From contig DEKU01000041.1 of NCBI GenBank assembly GCA_002354035.1, forward strand, positions 27,207 through 37,752: a stretch of 10,546 bases of DNA, read 5' to 3'. Shown one piece after another: positions 1 to 6,456 of the stretch. The notes below the pieces were generated by a model. That model was given only the letters and a program-made list of their open reading frames with translations. It had not been told where the DNA came from and did not search any database. The DNA is from Bacteroidales bacterium UBA2714. GTDB lineage: Bacteria; Bacteroidota; Bacteroidia; Bacteroidales; P3. A program made the translations under genes and the position numbers. Within the stretch, counting starts at the first letter, position 1. The number at the start of each line of letters is the position of its first letter.

Positions 1-167
1 GCGCACCAGTTGGCGCGGATGCCTTTCTGGGCAGCCTCTTTGGACTTAATCACATATTCGGTAATCTGCGTGGAGGGGGTGCCAGGGTAGCTGTTGATGG
101 CACTGCCGCCCGCATCAATAAAAGCTTGCGCGATTGCTTCGTCGCCTAAAAGGAGTAACTTCGACAT
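1..167 (-). CDS. iorA: Indolepyruvate:ferredoxin oxidoreductase alpha subunit, N-terminal part
   Basis: Only the first 55 codons are inside the window; the gene runs off the left edge. The translation starts MSKLLLLGDEAIAQAFIDAG and continues with a YPGTPSTQI segment. A GDEAIA motif followed about 15 residues later by YPGTPS(T/E) is typical of the N-terminal pyrimidine-binding domain of IorA, a thiamine-diphosphate enzyme. With IorB it oxidatively decarboxylates aryl-pyruvates to aryl-acetyl-CoA using ferredoxin, and in Bacteroidales it can also run reductively to make aromatic amino acids. The start is the ATG at 165-167, about 36 bases after a strong promoter (210-241), so it is transcribed separately from the hydrolase gene ending at 243. 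Related 2-oxoacid oxidoreductase alpha subunits are the main alternative, but the GDEAIA start favours IorA. Confidence 0.82.
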   Translation of the reverse strand, partial: MSKLLLLGDEAIAQAFIDAGGSAINSYPGTPSTQITEYVIKSKEAAQKGIRANWC

Positions 168-209
168 ATCCAATATTTTATATATTAATAATTTACACTG
201 TTGATTTTG

Positions 210-241
210 CAAAAATAAAGAAAATAATCGACATAGACAAA
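210..241 (-). promoter_or_regulatory. Bacteroidota-type promoter of iorA
   Basis: Read on the minus strand there is a -33 box TTTG (bases 241-238), a 20-base spacer, and a -7 box TATTTTTG (bases 217-210). This fits the primary sigma factor consensus of Bacteroidota, TTTG-N19-21-TAnnTTTG. Transcription should start near base 203, giving a short AT-rich leader before the iorA ATG at 167. It begins directly after the stop codon of the upstream hydrolase gene. Confidence 0.8.
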
Positions 242-242
242 T

Positions 243-1367
243 TTATTTTCCCACGATGGTGCCAAGCCACTGAGCCAAAGCATCCAAAACCCTGTCATCC
301 GGTGCCTGTGCGGGACCGCTATATTCGTCCACAGCCCCCGTCTCACACTGCTGCCCCAAATGGTTCAGCCCTTTCATCAACATCGTCTGGCACGGCACAC
401 CATTCTCCTTGCACACCTGCGCAATAGCCGGCAGATTGACTCCGGGAAGCACCTGGCAGTCCTTCTCTCCGCCGATAGCCAGCAGCGGGCAGCCCATCTT
501 AGCAATATACTCGGCCGGGTCGAGCCTCAAAAACGTCTGCATCCAAGGTGTGGCCATGGACAATGCCCAGCCGTAGCACTCTGTGTTGGTCAGCCCCACG
601 ACTCTTTTCTGCTCCTTGGTCAAGCCCGCGCTATGCTTTTTAAACAGCGGGCGGAAGGCGAGATTCAGCGTTTTCACCGTATCGTCTCCTGCGGCCAGTT
701 TTATCGTGTCGCTCACAGCAAAGAGGTCGCTCATGCAAGCCAGCCGCCGGGCCACAAGGCTGTCGGCCACTCCCCGAAGAGCAAAAATCACACCGTTCTG
801 CTGTAGCAGTGTCTTCCGGCCGTCCACACCGGCGCCTCCCAGCATGGCCACTCCGGCCACAGGGTGCGACGTCTGCCGCATCCTTGCGGCAACCATGGCT
901 GCCACCGTGGCCCCCTCGCTGTGTCCAAAAAGGAAGATGCGATTGGGGTCGATGCCTAAACCAGAAGCCTGCGACTGCAAATACACCACCTGATGCTCCA
1001 CATCGGAAGCAAAGTCATGCGCCGTGGCATGGACAATATCACCCGTCGAGCCACCCACACCGCGGTCGTCGCACCGCAGCACGGCATAGCCCCGTGCCGA
1101 CAGATACTCGGCTATCACCTTAAAAGGCTTGTGTCCCATCAGCTCCTCGTCTCGGTTCTGCGCGCCGGAGCCAGTGATGAGAATCACCGCCGGCACATTG
1201 CCTTCCACACCCGCGGGCATGGTCAGTGTGCCTGCCAGCACCATAGTGTAGCGCCCACCATCCTTCACAATCGGCAGGGTCACTTCCCTCGCCGTGAAGT
1301 TCTGTGCCCGCAGTCCCCCTGCCACCAGCAGCAAGGCAAAGGCCATCAATCTGACTATTCTTTCCAT
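243..1367 (-). CDS. Secreted alpha/beta hydrolase
   Basis: This 374-aa protein starts with a signal peptide (residues 1-21: positive MERIVR, then a hydrophobic stretch ending GLRAQ). The rest is an alpha/beta hydrolase of the prolyl-oligopeptidase/dienelactone hydrolase-like type. ITGSGAQNRDE (64-74) fits an oxyanion-hole loop, DDRGVGGSTG (100-109) follows strand 4, and GHSEGA (148-153) is the nucleophile elbow with Ser150. Asp303 in GGEKD and His336 in GLNHLG complete a plausible catalytic triad. The substrate cannot be read; such proteins are usually esterases or peptidases acting in the periplasm. Its ATG lies inside the last codons of gldD (13-base overlap), so translation is probably coupled. 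Whether it has any role with GldD is unknown. Confidence 0.85.
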   Translation of the reverse strand: MERIVRLMAFALLLVAGGLRAQNFTAREVTLPIVKDGGRYTMVLAGTLTMPAGVEGNVPAVILITGSGAQNRDEELMGHKPFKVIAEYLSARGYAVLRCDDRGVGGSTGDIVHATAHDFASDVEHQVVYLQSQASGLGIDPNRIFLFGHSEGATVAAMVAARMRQTSHPVAGVAMLGGAGVDGRKTLLQQNGVIFALRGVADSLVARRLACMSDLFAVSDTIKLAAGDDTVKTLNLAFRPLFKKHSAGLTKEQKRVVGLTNTECYGWALSMATPWMQTFLRLDPAEYIAKMGCPLLAIGGEKDCQVLPGVNLPAIAQVCKENGVPCQTMLMKGLNHLGQQCETGAVDEYSGPAQAPDDRVLDALAQWLGTIVGK

Positions 1368-1948
1368 CGTATGGTCTCAATAAGGTGGTCAATATCACTT
1401 TGAATATAATCCAACACCGGGGCCAGGGAATCATTGTTGGGCGTACAGTCGATATACAGGGCCCCGCGCACAAAATGGCTGTTGCTGTCCGTGACCCAGA
1501 ACTGATAGGTGCTGGCCACGTTCTGCCCTTTCAGGTGGTAGGTGGTGCCGGACACTCTGTGCGGGCGGTCCACAAAGCGGTTCTCGTCGATGCCCGATGA
1601 GAAAGAGAAATGTCCTTCCACAAACTTATACGACGTGTCCACCTGAGCGCGCAGTTCCTGCACACCCCGCAGCCTTTTATATGTCATGAACACATACCCT
1701 TTGTATTTCGGATAGGTGATGGTGAACCACCTCTCGCCGGGTGCATTCTTTTTCCACTCAATGGCTGCCAGATTACTTATCTCGAAGGTGAAAGGCAAAG
1801 CGACCGTGTCGCACACGCTGTAGCTGTGCGGCGGCAAATCGATGCGCAGATAAGCCTGTGGCTTGGGCGACTCGCCGCTGTCGGCGCACGACGCCGCCAA
1901 CCCTGCGGCAACGCACACAAGCAAAACCCACAAAAAGCGTCTCTTCAT
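1355..1948 (-). CDS. gldD: Gliding motility-associated lipoprotein GldD
   Basis: The protein is about 197 aa and begins with a lipoprotein signal ending GLAASC, with the modified Cys at residue 21. The mature part follows the GldD pattern: PKPQAYLRIDLPPHSY after the signal, a central YPKYKGYVFMTYKRL segment, and GQNVASTYQFWVTDSNSHFV, RGALYID and DHLIETIRWKE near the C-terminus. GldD is needed for gliding and type IX secretion in Flavobacterium johnsoniae and is kept in many non-gliding Bacteroidota; its exact biochemical role is not settled. I chose the ATG at 1948 rather than a TTG five codons upstream because it has an AAGGA ribosome-binding site about 6 bases before it. It lies 30 bases after the preceding gene and overlaps the following hydrolase by 13 bases, so the three are probably one operon. 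Confidence 0.9.
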   Translation of the reverse strand: MKRRFLWVLLVCVAAGLAASCADSGESPKPQAYLRIDLPPHSYSVCDTVALPFTFEISNLAAIEWKKNAPGERWFTITYPKYKGYVFMTYKRLRGVQELRAQVDTSYKFVEGHFSFSSGIDENRFVDRPHRVSGTTYHLKGQNVASTYQFWVTDSNSHFVRGALYIDCTPNNDSLAPVLDYIQSDIDHLIETIRWKE

Positions 1949-1978
1949 ATTCTTCCTTTTCAATTTGATTTTGATAGA

Positions 1979-2428
1979 TTATTTCAGCAAAAAATGTTGT
2001 CTCTGCATTCCCGACCTGTACATCAGCACCCCCACATCATACATGTCAATGCTCACATTATACTTCGCGTTCCCCTGCTGGGCATTCCACCGCAGCTCGC
2101 GGGCGCGGCATCGGTGGGGCCTACACACCACCTTCACCGTCTCCAAGCCCTCCGCCGTCCCTTTCAACACGGCCTCATCCTCGTCATAGCACACCAGCGT
2201 CAGCCCGTAGTGGTCGCGCAGCTTATACACCAGCTCGTGATACACCCTCTCCCGCCGCGATGCAGCGGCCACCATGGCCGCCTGCTCTGCCGTCAGTCCT
2301 TCTCTCATCCTGCCGCTCAACGCCTTCGGCACACTGGCAAAAAGCACCTTGCGGTACATCTCAAACACAAACGGCGAGTGCACCCCATACTGCGTATCTG
2401 CCACAATCCAATACTTCAGTCGTGTCAT
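1979..2428 (-). CDS. Short protein resembling the ends of a Bacteroidota SAM-methyltransferase family, lacking the catalytic core
   Basis: This 149-aa protein begins MTRLKYWIVADTQYGVHSPF. The phrase 'GVHSPFVFEMYRKVL' matches, from memory, the N-terminus of a Bacteroidota class I SAM-dependent methyltransferase family of about 240-260 aa. The C-terminus (IDMYDVGVLMYRSGMQRQHF) matches how that family ends. What lies between, about 80 residues, has no glycine-rich SAM loop and no DGNH-like motif, so it should not bind SAM as a normal methyltransferase. It may be a family that lost its core yet kept a partner-binding role, or a gene with an in-frame internal deletion. The ATG at 2428 sits only about 10 bases after a clear promoter -7 box. 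It heads the gldD operon. I am fairly sure it is a real gene and less sure about the family. Confidence 0.6.
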   Translation of the reverse strand: MTRLKYWIVADTQYGVHSPFVFEMYRKVLFASVPKALSGRMREGLTAEQAAMVAAASRRERVYHELVYKLRDHYGLTLVCYDEDEAVLKGTAEGLETVKVVCRPHRCRARELRWNAQQGNAKYNVSIDMYDVGVLMYRSGMQRQHFLLK

Positions 2429-2438
2429 ATTCGGACTG

Positions 2439-2446
2439 CAAAGATA
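2439..2446 (-). promoter_or_regulatory. -7 promoter box upstream of the gldD operon
   Basis: On the minus strand TATCTTTG (2446-2439) fits the Bacteroidota -7 consensus TAnnTTTG. No clean TTTG lies at the expected 19-21 bases upstream, where the sequence is T- and A-rich. The box ends 10 bases before the ATG at 2428, so the message would have a leader of only a few bases. Confidence 0.65.
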
Positions 2447-2695
2447 CAACTTTTTTTTGAAAACGCGGAAAAGCCACACCTGGCCAGTCCGCAACCACAA
2501 GACTCTCTGCCACTTCGAAACCCAGACTGGCCTTGAAATCCGTCCCTCCAAACCTCGAATCGCCTTTGCCATCCATATTGTCAAACAAAAGATATTGAGC
2601 CACAACCGCCACTGCCCAAACCCATCGCAGCCCAGCGCCTCCGCCTGTGCCGCCTCATTCATGTCCGGCCAGGGGCCGCAACCCGTAAACACGCT
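2447..2695. other. Divergent intergenic region, no supported gene
   Basis: This stretch separates two divergent promoters. Minus-strand frames stay open here (one reads into the 149-aa gene in frame), but they show no motif, signal peptide or family resemblance that I recognise, and they cross the promoter at 2439-2446. The base composition is like the coding neighbours, so a decayed gene is possible. I call no gene. Confidence 0.5.
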
Positions 2696-2712
2696 ATTTC
2701 AAAATAAAGTTG

Positions 2713-2720
2713 TATCTTTG
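2713..2720 (+). promoter_or_regulatory. -7 promoter box of the lptE operon
   Basis: TATCTTTG preceded by TTG and followed by CACAAG is a perfect match to the Bacteroidota -7 element TAnnTTTG. A TTTG at the -33 position is not evident. The box lies 23 bases before the ATG of the 56-aa gene at 2744, which supports that short gene as the true first gene of the operon. The core is the same octamer as in the divergent promoter at 2439-2446. Confidence 0.7.
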
Positions 2721-2743
2721 CACAAGAAAAAAAACACTTTATT

Positions 2744-2914
2744 ATGGATAACAACTTGAAAAAGAAGATTGACGACCTCGTGGCCGAAATCTCCACCATC
2801 ACCGACCTCACCCACAAAGTCTCCATCCTCGAATACATGGAGCAGCAGTCCTCCTACATGCTCTGGCAGTTACAGGACGAAATACACATCGACTACGATT
2901 CGCAGAACGTCTAA
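2744..2914 (+). CDS. 56-aa predicted coiled-coil protein
   Basis: This short gene begins MDNNLKKKIDDLVAEISTIT and ends HIDYDSQNV. It is cytoplasmic by appearance: no signal peptide or membrane segment. Leu5, Ile9, Leu12, Ile16, Ile19, Leu22 and Val26 give a heptad-like hydrophobic pattern, so residues 4-45 are likely a helix or short coiled coil. It has a promoter 23 bases upstream and lies 12 bases before lptE, so it is the first gene of that operon. I do not recognise a named family and give no function. Length, codon use and position make a real gene likely, and it is short enough to be missed by gene callers. Confidence 0.7.
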   Translation: MDNNLKKKIDDLVAEISTITDLTHKVSILEYMEQQSSYMLWQLQDEIHIDYDSQNV

Positions 2915-2926
2915 CCCCTCACGGCC

Positions 2927-3436
2927 GTGAAAAAGACCCTCTCCACCCTCCTCTTCGCGGTCGCGTTGCTCGTCCTCGGCGGCTGCTCCGGCGGCTATTC
3001 TTTCACCGGCGCCTCCATCCCCGCCGAGGCCAAGACCATCTCCATCTCCCAGTTCCCCAACTTTGCCTCCACCGTCAACCCCCAGCTCAGCCAGAAACTC
3101 TACGACGGTCTCCAGCAGATGTTCTCCTCGCAGACCAGTCTGGGTGTCACCTCCGACGATGGCGACCTCCAAATCACTGGCGAGATTACCGACTACAGCA
3201 CACGAGCCTCCTCCATTGGCAGCGACGACAACGTGGCCACCAACCGTTTCACCATCACCATCAAGGTCTCCTTCACCAACCGTTTCGACTCCAAAGCCGA
3301 TTTCGAGCAGAGTTTCTCCCGTTTCAAGGACTACGCCGCCACGCGCGACTTCTCCAGCGTTGAGCAGTCGCTCACCGACGAAATCGTCACCGAACTATGC
3401 GAAGATATCTTCAACAAGAGCGTGGTGAACTGGTGA
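2927..3436 (+). CDS. lptE: LptE-family LPS assembly lipoprotein
   Basis: The 169-aa product starts at GTG (no in-frame ATG gives a signal peptide) and has a lipoprotein signal: KKTLSTLLFAVALLVLGGC, with Cys20 as the modified residue. SGGYSFTGASIPAEAKTISI just after the Cys is characteristic of the Bacteroidota LptE family, as is the end 'LTDEIVTELCEDIFNKSVVNW'. The middle is alternating beta and helix (QITGEITDY, RFTITIKVSF). In its known role, LptE plugs the LptD barrel in the outer membrane and helps place lipopolysaccharide on the cell surface. It lies 12 bases after the 56-aa gene, and its 3' end overlaps the start of the downstream DUF2723 gene, pointing to coupled expression of two envelope genes. 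Confidence 0.88.
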   Translation: MKKTLSTLLFAVALLVLGGCSGGYSFTGASIPAEAKTISISQFPNFASTVNPQLSQKLYDGLQQMFSSQTSLGVTSDDGDLQITGEITDYSTRASSIGSDDNVATNRFTITIKVSFTNRFDSKADFEQSFSRFKDYAATRDFSSVEQSLTDEIVTELCEDIFNKSVVNW

Positions 3437-5589
3437 CGGGCTGGCTCCTGGCCGCTTTAGCCACCCTCGTCTATCTCCTCACCCTTGAACCCTCCGTCAG
3501 CTTTTGGGACAGCGGCGAGTTTATCGCCGTGGCCCATCTCCTGCAAGTGGGCCATCCCCCCGGAGCGCCCTTCTACCAGCTGCTGGCCCACGTCTTCGGC
3601 TGGTTTGCCCCCACCCCGGCCCATGTGGCCCTCTGCTGCAATGCCCTCTCCGCCGTGGCGGCGGGGTTCACCGTCATGTTCCTCTTCTGGACCATCCGTC
3701 TGCTCCCCATAGGGGGCAAACCCATACCCCTCGTCGCCGCCGCCACCGGCGCCCTCTGCTACCTCTTCTGCGACACCGCCTGGTTCTCCGCTGTCGAGAG
3801 CGAAGTCTACAGCCTGGCCATGCTCATCGCTTCCGTCATCCTCTGGGCCATGCTCCGCTGGTACCACAGCCCCCACCTCCGTTCCGCCCAACGCTGGCTC
3901 CTGCTCATAGCCCTGCTCCTCGGCCTCGGCATCTGCACCCACCTCCTCACCCTCCTCACCACCCCCGTGCTACTGCTCCTGCTGGTGCTGAAATGCCGCA
4001 AACAGTTCAAGACTACCAAGCCCTCGGCCAGCGGCCTCGCACTCCTCACGCTCCATCTGCTCCTCTTCTTCCTCATCGGCCTCTCGCCCTATCTTATCAT
4101 ACCCATCCGGGCCCATGCCGGCACCCCCATCAACGAAGGACACCCCTCCACCCCAGCTGCCTTCAAGTCGTACCTCACCCGCGACCAATACGAAAAAGCA
4201 CCCCTCTACCCCCGCCTGTGGCGACACCACCAAAACGACGCCCTCTATTCCGCCGACTGGAGCGGCGGCGACACCACCCTGGTGGGCAATCTGCGCTACT
4301 ACGGCTCCTACCAGCTCACCTATATGTACCTCCGCTATCTGATGTGGAACTTCAGCGGCCGCTACAACGACCGCCAAGGCTACGGCTCGCCCCAAAACGG
4401 CCAATTCATCACCGGCATACCCCTCATCGACCGCCTTCTGGTCGGCACCGGAGCCCGGCCGCCCGCCAGCCTCCACACCCGCGCCCACAACACCTACTTC
4501 CTCCTGCCCCTGCTGCTGGGCCTGCTCGGATTCTACCTCCTCCTCTCCCACCGCCGCGCCTTCTGGACCGTCTTCACCCTCTTCCTCATGGGCGGTATCG
4601 TCCTCTCCCTCTACCTCAACCACCCCACCTACGAACCGCGCGAGCGCGACTATGCCTACATCCTCAGCTTCTACGCCTTCTGCATCTTCATCGCCTTCGG
4701 GGCCGCCATGCTCATGGGCTGGCTGCGCACCCTTCTGGGCCGTCTGCGACTGCCTCGGCGTCCCGCTGCTGGGCTTTCCGCCCTGCTCCTCCTGGCCGTA
4801 CCTGCACTCATGGCATGCCAAAACTGGGACGACCACGACCGCAGCCACCGTTTCACCGCCCACGACACCGCCGCCAACATCCTCCAATCGTGCGACCGCC
4901 ACCCCCAAGGCACCCTCCTCTTCACCTACGGCGACAACGACACCTTCCCCCTCTGGTACCTCCGCCACGTGGAACGCATCCGCACCGACATCCACGTCGA
5001 AAACATAGGCCTGATCGGAGGCCAGCAATATGCCGCCCTCCTTCGGGAAAGCCTCGACCAGGGCCGGCCCGTCTACCTCACCCACTACGCCTACGACCAC
5101 CTCGGCCAGTACTACCCCAACCGCCTCCAACTGGAAGGCAACGCCTACCGCCTCATGCCCACACCCTGCGACAGTGTGGCCGTCGACCCCTTCCTCCGCC
5201 ACCTCGACTCCATGCACTGGCAGCCCCTCCAGCACATCTACATCGACGAGACCAGCCGCAAATTCCTCGAACAGTACTGGCGCGACATACTGCTGCTCTC
5301 CCAAAACCTCACCGACCTCGGCCGCACCGCCGACGCCCACCACGCCCTCAGCAAAACCCTTGTCCAGATACCCCTCGACGTTCTGCAAGACGTCCAGCTC
5401 ATGTACAGCATCGGCCAAGCCTTCCTCCACACCTCCGACACCGCTACCTGCCACCGCGTCGAAGCCCAGCTGCTGGGCATCCTCGACCAGCAACTGGCCT
5501 ACTACCACACCATGTCCCCCGCCCGCCAGGCCGCCATGCCCTACACCCTCCGTCCCCGCGAAGAGCTCTACCGCCAACTATGCCAATAG
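3397..5589 (+). CDS. DUF2723 / TMEM260-like membrane glycosyltransferase
   Basis: The 730-aa protein fits PF11028 (DUF2723), which includes the human protein O-mannosyltransferase TMEM260 and is thought to have a GT-C fold. After the first membrane segment comes FWDSGEF (36-42), carrying the acidic residues expected of GT-C enzymes, then VGHPPGAPFYQLL (51-63). Several membrane helices follow up to about residue 235, then a soluble loop (KSYLTRDQYEKAPLY), more helices at about 365-460, the conserved EPRERDYAYI (about 413) and YGDNDTFPLWYLR (about 511). Known relatives in Bacteroidota are often near 1,000 aa, so the soluble C-terminal part is short here. It may transfer sugars to exported proteins; that is inference. 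Two starts are possible: ATG 3397, which gives the usual basic N-terminus but overlaps lptE by 40 bases, or GTG 3433, which overlaps by four (GTGA). Confidence 0.87.
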   Translation: MRRYLQQERGELVTGWLLAALATLVYLLTLEPSVSFWDSGEFIAVAHLLQVGHPPGAPFYQLLAHVFGWFAPTPAHVALCCNALSAVAAGFTVMFLFWTIRLLPIGGKPIPLVAAATGALCYLFCDTAWFSAVESEVYSLAMLIASVILWAMLRWYHSPHLRSAQRWLLLIALLLGLGICTHLLTLLTTPVLLLLLVLKCRKQFKTTKPSASGLALLTLHLLLFFLIGLSPYLIIPIRAHAGTPINEGHPSTPAAFKSYLTRDQYEKAPLYPRLWRHHQNDALYSADWSGGDTTLVGNLRYYGSYQLTYMYLRYLMWNFSGRYNDRQGYGSPQNGQFITGIPLIDRLLVGTGARPPASLHTRAHNTYFLLPLLLGLLGFYLLLSHRRAFWTVFTLFLMGGIVLSLYLNHPTYEPRERDYAYILSFYAFCIFIAFGAAMLMGWLRTLLGRLRLPRRPAAGLSALLLLAVPALMACQNWDDHDRSHRFTAHDTAANILQSCDRHPQGTLLFTYGDNDTFPLWYLRHVERIRTDIHVENIGLIGGQQYAALLRESLDQGRPVYLTHYAYDHLGQYYPNRLQLEGNAYRLMPTPCDSVAVDPFLRHLDSMHWQPLQHIYIDETSRKFLEQYWRDILLLSQNLTDLGRTADAHHALSKTLVQIPLDVLQDVQLMYSIGQAFLHTSDTATCHRVEAQLLGILDQQLAYYHTMSPARQAAMPYTLRPREELYRQLCQ

Positions 5590-5641
5590 GCTCCCCCGCC
5601 GCATCAAGGCGGTCGCTTCCCCCGTTTCCCTCCGTTTTGGG

Positions 5642-5664
5642 GGCTGGCTCGCAGCCTTTTTCTT
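5642..5664 (+). terminator. Probable intrinsic terminator of the lptE operon
   Basis: GGCTG (5642-5646) pairs with CAGCC (5652-5656) around a five-base loop, followed by TTTTTCTT. The stem is short but GC-rich, and the site lies 53 bases after the stop codon at 5589. Confidence 0.5.
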
Positions 5665-5682
5665 CCGCCTTTTCAGCCCCAC

Positions 5683-5738
5683 TTCAACGCCCGATCAACG
5701 CTCGTTCAATATTGAAATGATATAGAACGGGCGTTGAA
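5683..5738. repeat. Intergenic hairpin repeat, copy A
   Basis: TTCAACGCCCG (5683-5693) and CGGGCGTTGAA (5728-5738) are perfect inverted arms of 11 bases. Inside lies the perfect 12-base palindrome TTCAATATTGAA (5705-5716). Bases 5687-5715 closely match 10283-10311 (copy C); over these stretches only three positions differ. No protein is encoded. It may be a dispersed REP- or MITE-like element. Confidence 0.7.
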
Positions 5739-5843
5739 CTGCGGTTGCCGTCGCGACCATGCGGTGGGGCAATATGGCGCGGGCTGCTGCGGACTTTCGC
5801 CACACCACAGATTGTTAAAACCTCCTATATCGGAAAAAATGTG

Positions 5844-5851
5844 TATATTTG
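5844..5851 (+). promoter_or_regulatory. -7 promoter box upstream of the structured RNA region
   Basis: TATATTTG followed by CACC matches the -7 element TAnnTTTG. The -33 box is not clear. Transcription from about 5857 would give a leader of about 340 nt before the peptide gene at 6196. The A/C-rich bases after it (AACAAAACAAAACGC) look unstructured. Confidence 0.7.
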
Positions 5852-5913
5852 CACCAACAAAACAAAACGCACAACGGCATGTAAACAACATTAAATACAA
5901 GACATAAAAAACT

Positions 5914-6151
5914 GAGCTTGATGCTCTTGTTCTCTCATCGTTAAGTCTGGAAAACTAATCGCAACGAGAATAAGAAAGCAGAGGGTTCACGTCCATGGGG
6001 CGTGGATTTTCGTGATACTTATTTGTTGCAAGGGTTATTCCAGACACCCACGATGAAAATAAGCAGTTTGAACGAAAGACTCACGCCTTTCTTCATGCCC
6101 CTTTATCAGAGAATATCGGCATTCTGGCTCAGGCAGGGATGCCGAAAACTG
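5914..6151 (+). ncRNA. Predicted structured RNA (leader or sRNA), family not identified
   Basis: Two domains of compatible helices are visible. Domain 1: TCATCGT 5935-5941 with ACGATGA 6050-6056; GTCTGGAA 5945-5952 with TTCCAGAC 6038-6045; GCAAC 5961-5965 with GTTGC 6025-6029; ATAAG 5970-5974 with CTTAT 6018-6022; TCACG 5987-5991 with CGTGA 6011-6015; TCCATG 5992-5997 with CGTGGA 6001-6006 around a GGG loop. Together these form one long rod with internal loops. Domain 2: CAGTTT 6064-6069 with AAACTG 6146-6151 encloses GAAAG/CTTTC (6074-6078, 6087-6091) and TCGGCAT/ATGCCGA (6116-6122, 6139-6145). A small hairpin at 5914-5926 comes first. A promoter lies 62 bases upstream and no long frame crosses it. 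The rod with internal loops recalls 6S-like RNAs, but I could not assign it; a regulatory 5' leader of the peptide gene is equally possible. Confidence 0.6.
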
Positions 6152-6195
6152 TTTCTATAGAGTAGGCGCAACCAATTTAAACACAACAAAACAAG

Positions 6196-6360
6196 ATGAC
6201 ACAAAACAGCAAACGGGAGTATACTTCTCCCATGGTCGAGGTGCTGAAGGCCCGCGTGGAGCGCGGCTTCCAGGTCAGCGGCGAGGGCACAGCCCCCATC
6301 GGCAGCAACGAAGGCCTCATCAGCAGCGGCGAGGTGCACGGCGGCAGCGACTTCGACTAA
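6196..6360 (+). CDS. 54-aa peptide of the 'YxSPxxEV' type, function unknown
   Basis: This short gene starts MTQNSKREYTSPMVEVLKAR, continues VERGFQVSGEGTAP, and ends in an acidic, glycine-rich tail (GEVHGGSDFD). It has no signal peptide or membrane segment. From memory, short Bacteroidales proteins with a Y-x-(S/T)-P-x-x-E-V start and a Gly/Asp-rich tail occur often, many next to surface-lipoprotein genes; their function is unknown to me. A precursor-peptide role is conceivable, but no modifying enzyme is in the window. Strong third-position G/C from codon 13 onward matches the neighbouring real genes. It sits directly after the structured RNA, and an A/C-rich stretch (AACACAACAAAACAAG) precedes the ATG, much like the one before the lipoprotein gene at 6652. 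Confidence 0.72.
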   Translation: MTQNSKREYTSPMVEVLKARVERGFQVSGEGTAPIGSNEGLISSGEVHGGSDFD

Positions 6361-6435
6361 ACCGCATGGACACTCCCTCCGGCAATTAATGCGGCGCACC
6401 GCCGCCAGTGAAAAAATGGTTATCCGCTCTATCAT

Positions 6436-6456
6436 AAAAAAGCCTCGGAGAGGCTT
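6436..6456 (-). terminator. Terminator-like hairpin, orientation uncertain
   Basis: AAGCCTC (6440-6446) pairs with GAGGCTT (6450-6456) around GGA. On the minus strand the stem is followed by a T-run (A-run 6436-6441 on the plus strand), which is the orientation of an intrinsic terminator. No minus-strand gene lies upstream of it, so it may instead be part of the repeat at 6440-6577 or act weakly on the plus strand after the peptide gene. Confidence 0.4.

Noticed and set aside
1610..2536. A 308-codon plus-strand frame, His- and Gln-rich
   Set aside because: It runs antisense to gldD and the 149-aa gene and crosses their boundary and promoter; the composition is that of a shadow frame.
2361..2612. 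An 83-codon minus-strand frame upstream of the gldD operon
   Set aside because: Looks somewhat protein-like (SLGFEVAESLVVADW) but crosses the promoter and the start of the 149-aa gene, and no family is recognised.
3970..5577. A 535-codon minus-strand frame rich in Gly, Val and Glu
   Set aside because: Antisense shadow of the DUF2723 gene with repetitive composition and no motif.
3504..5720. A 738-codon open frame, very rich in Pro, Arg and His
   Set aside because: It lies in the +1 frame over the DUF2723 gene; strong third-position G/C in the real gene removes stop codons there. Its sequence has no domain-like order.
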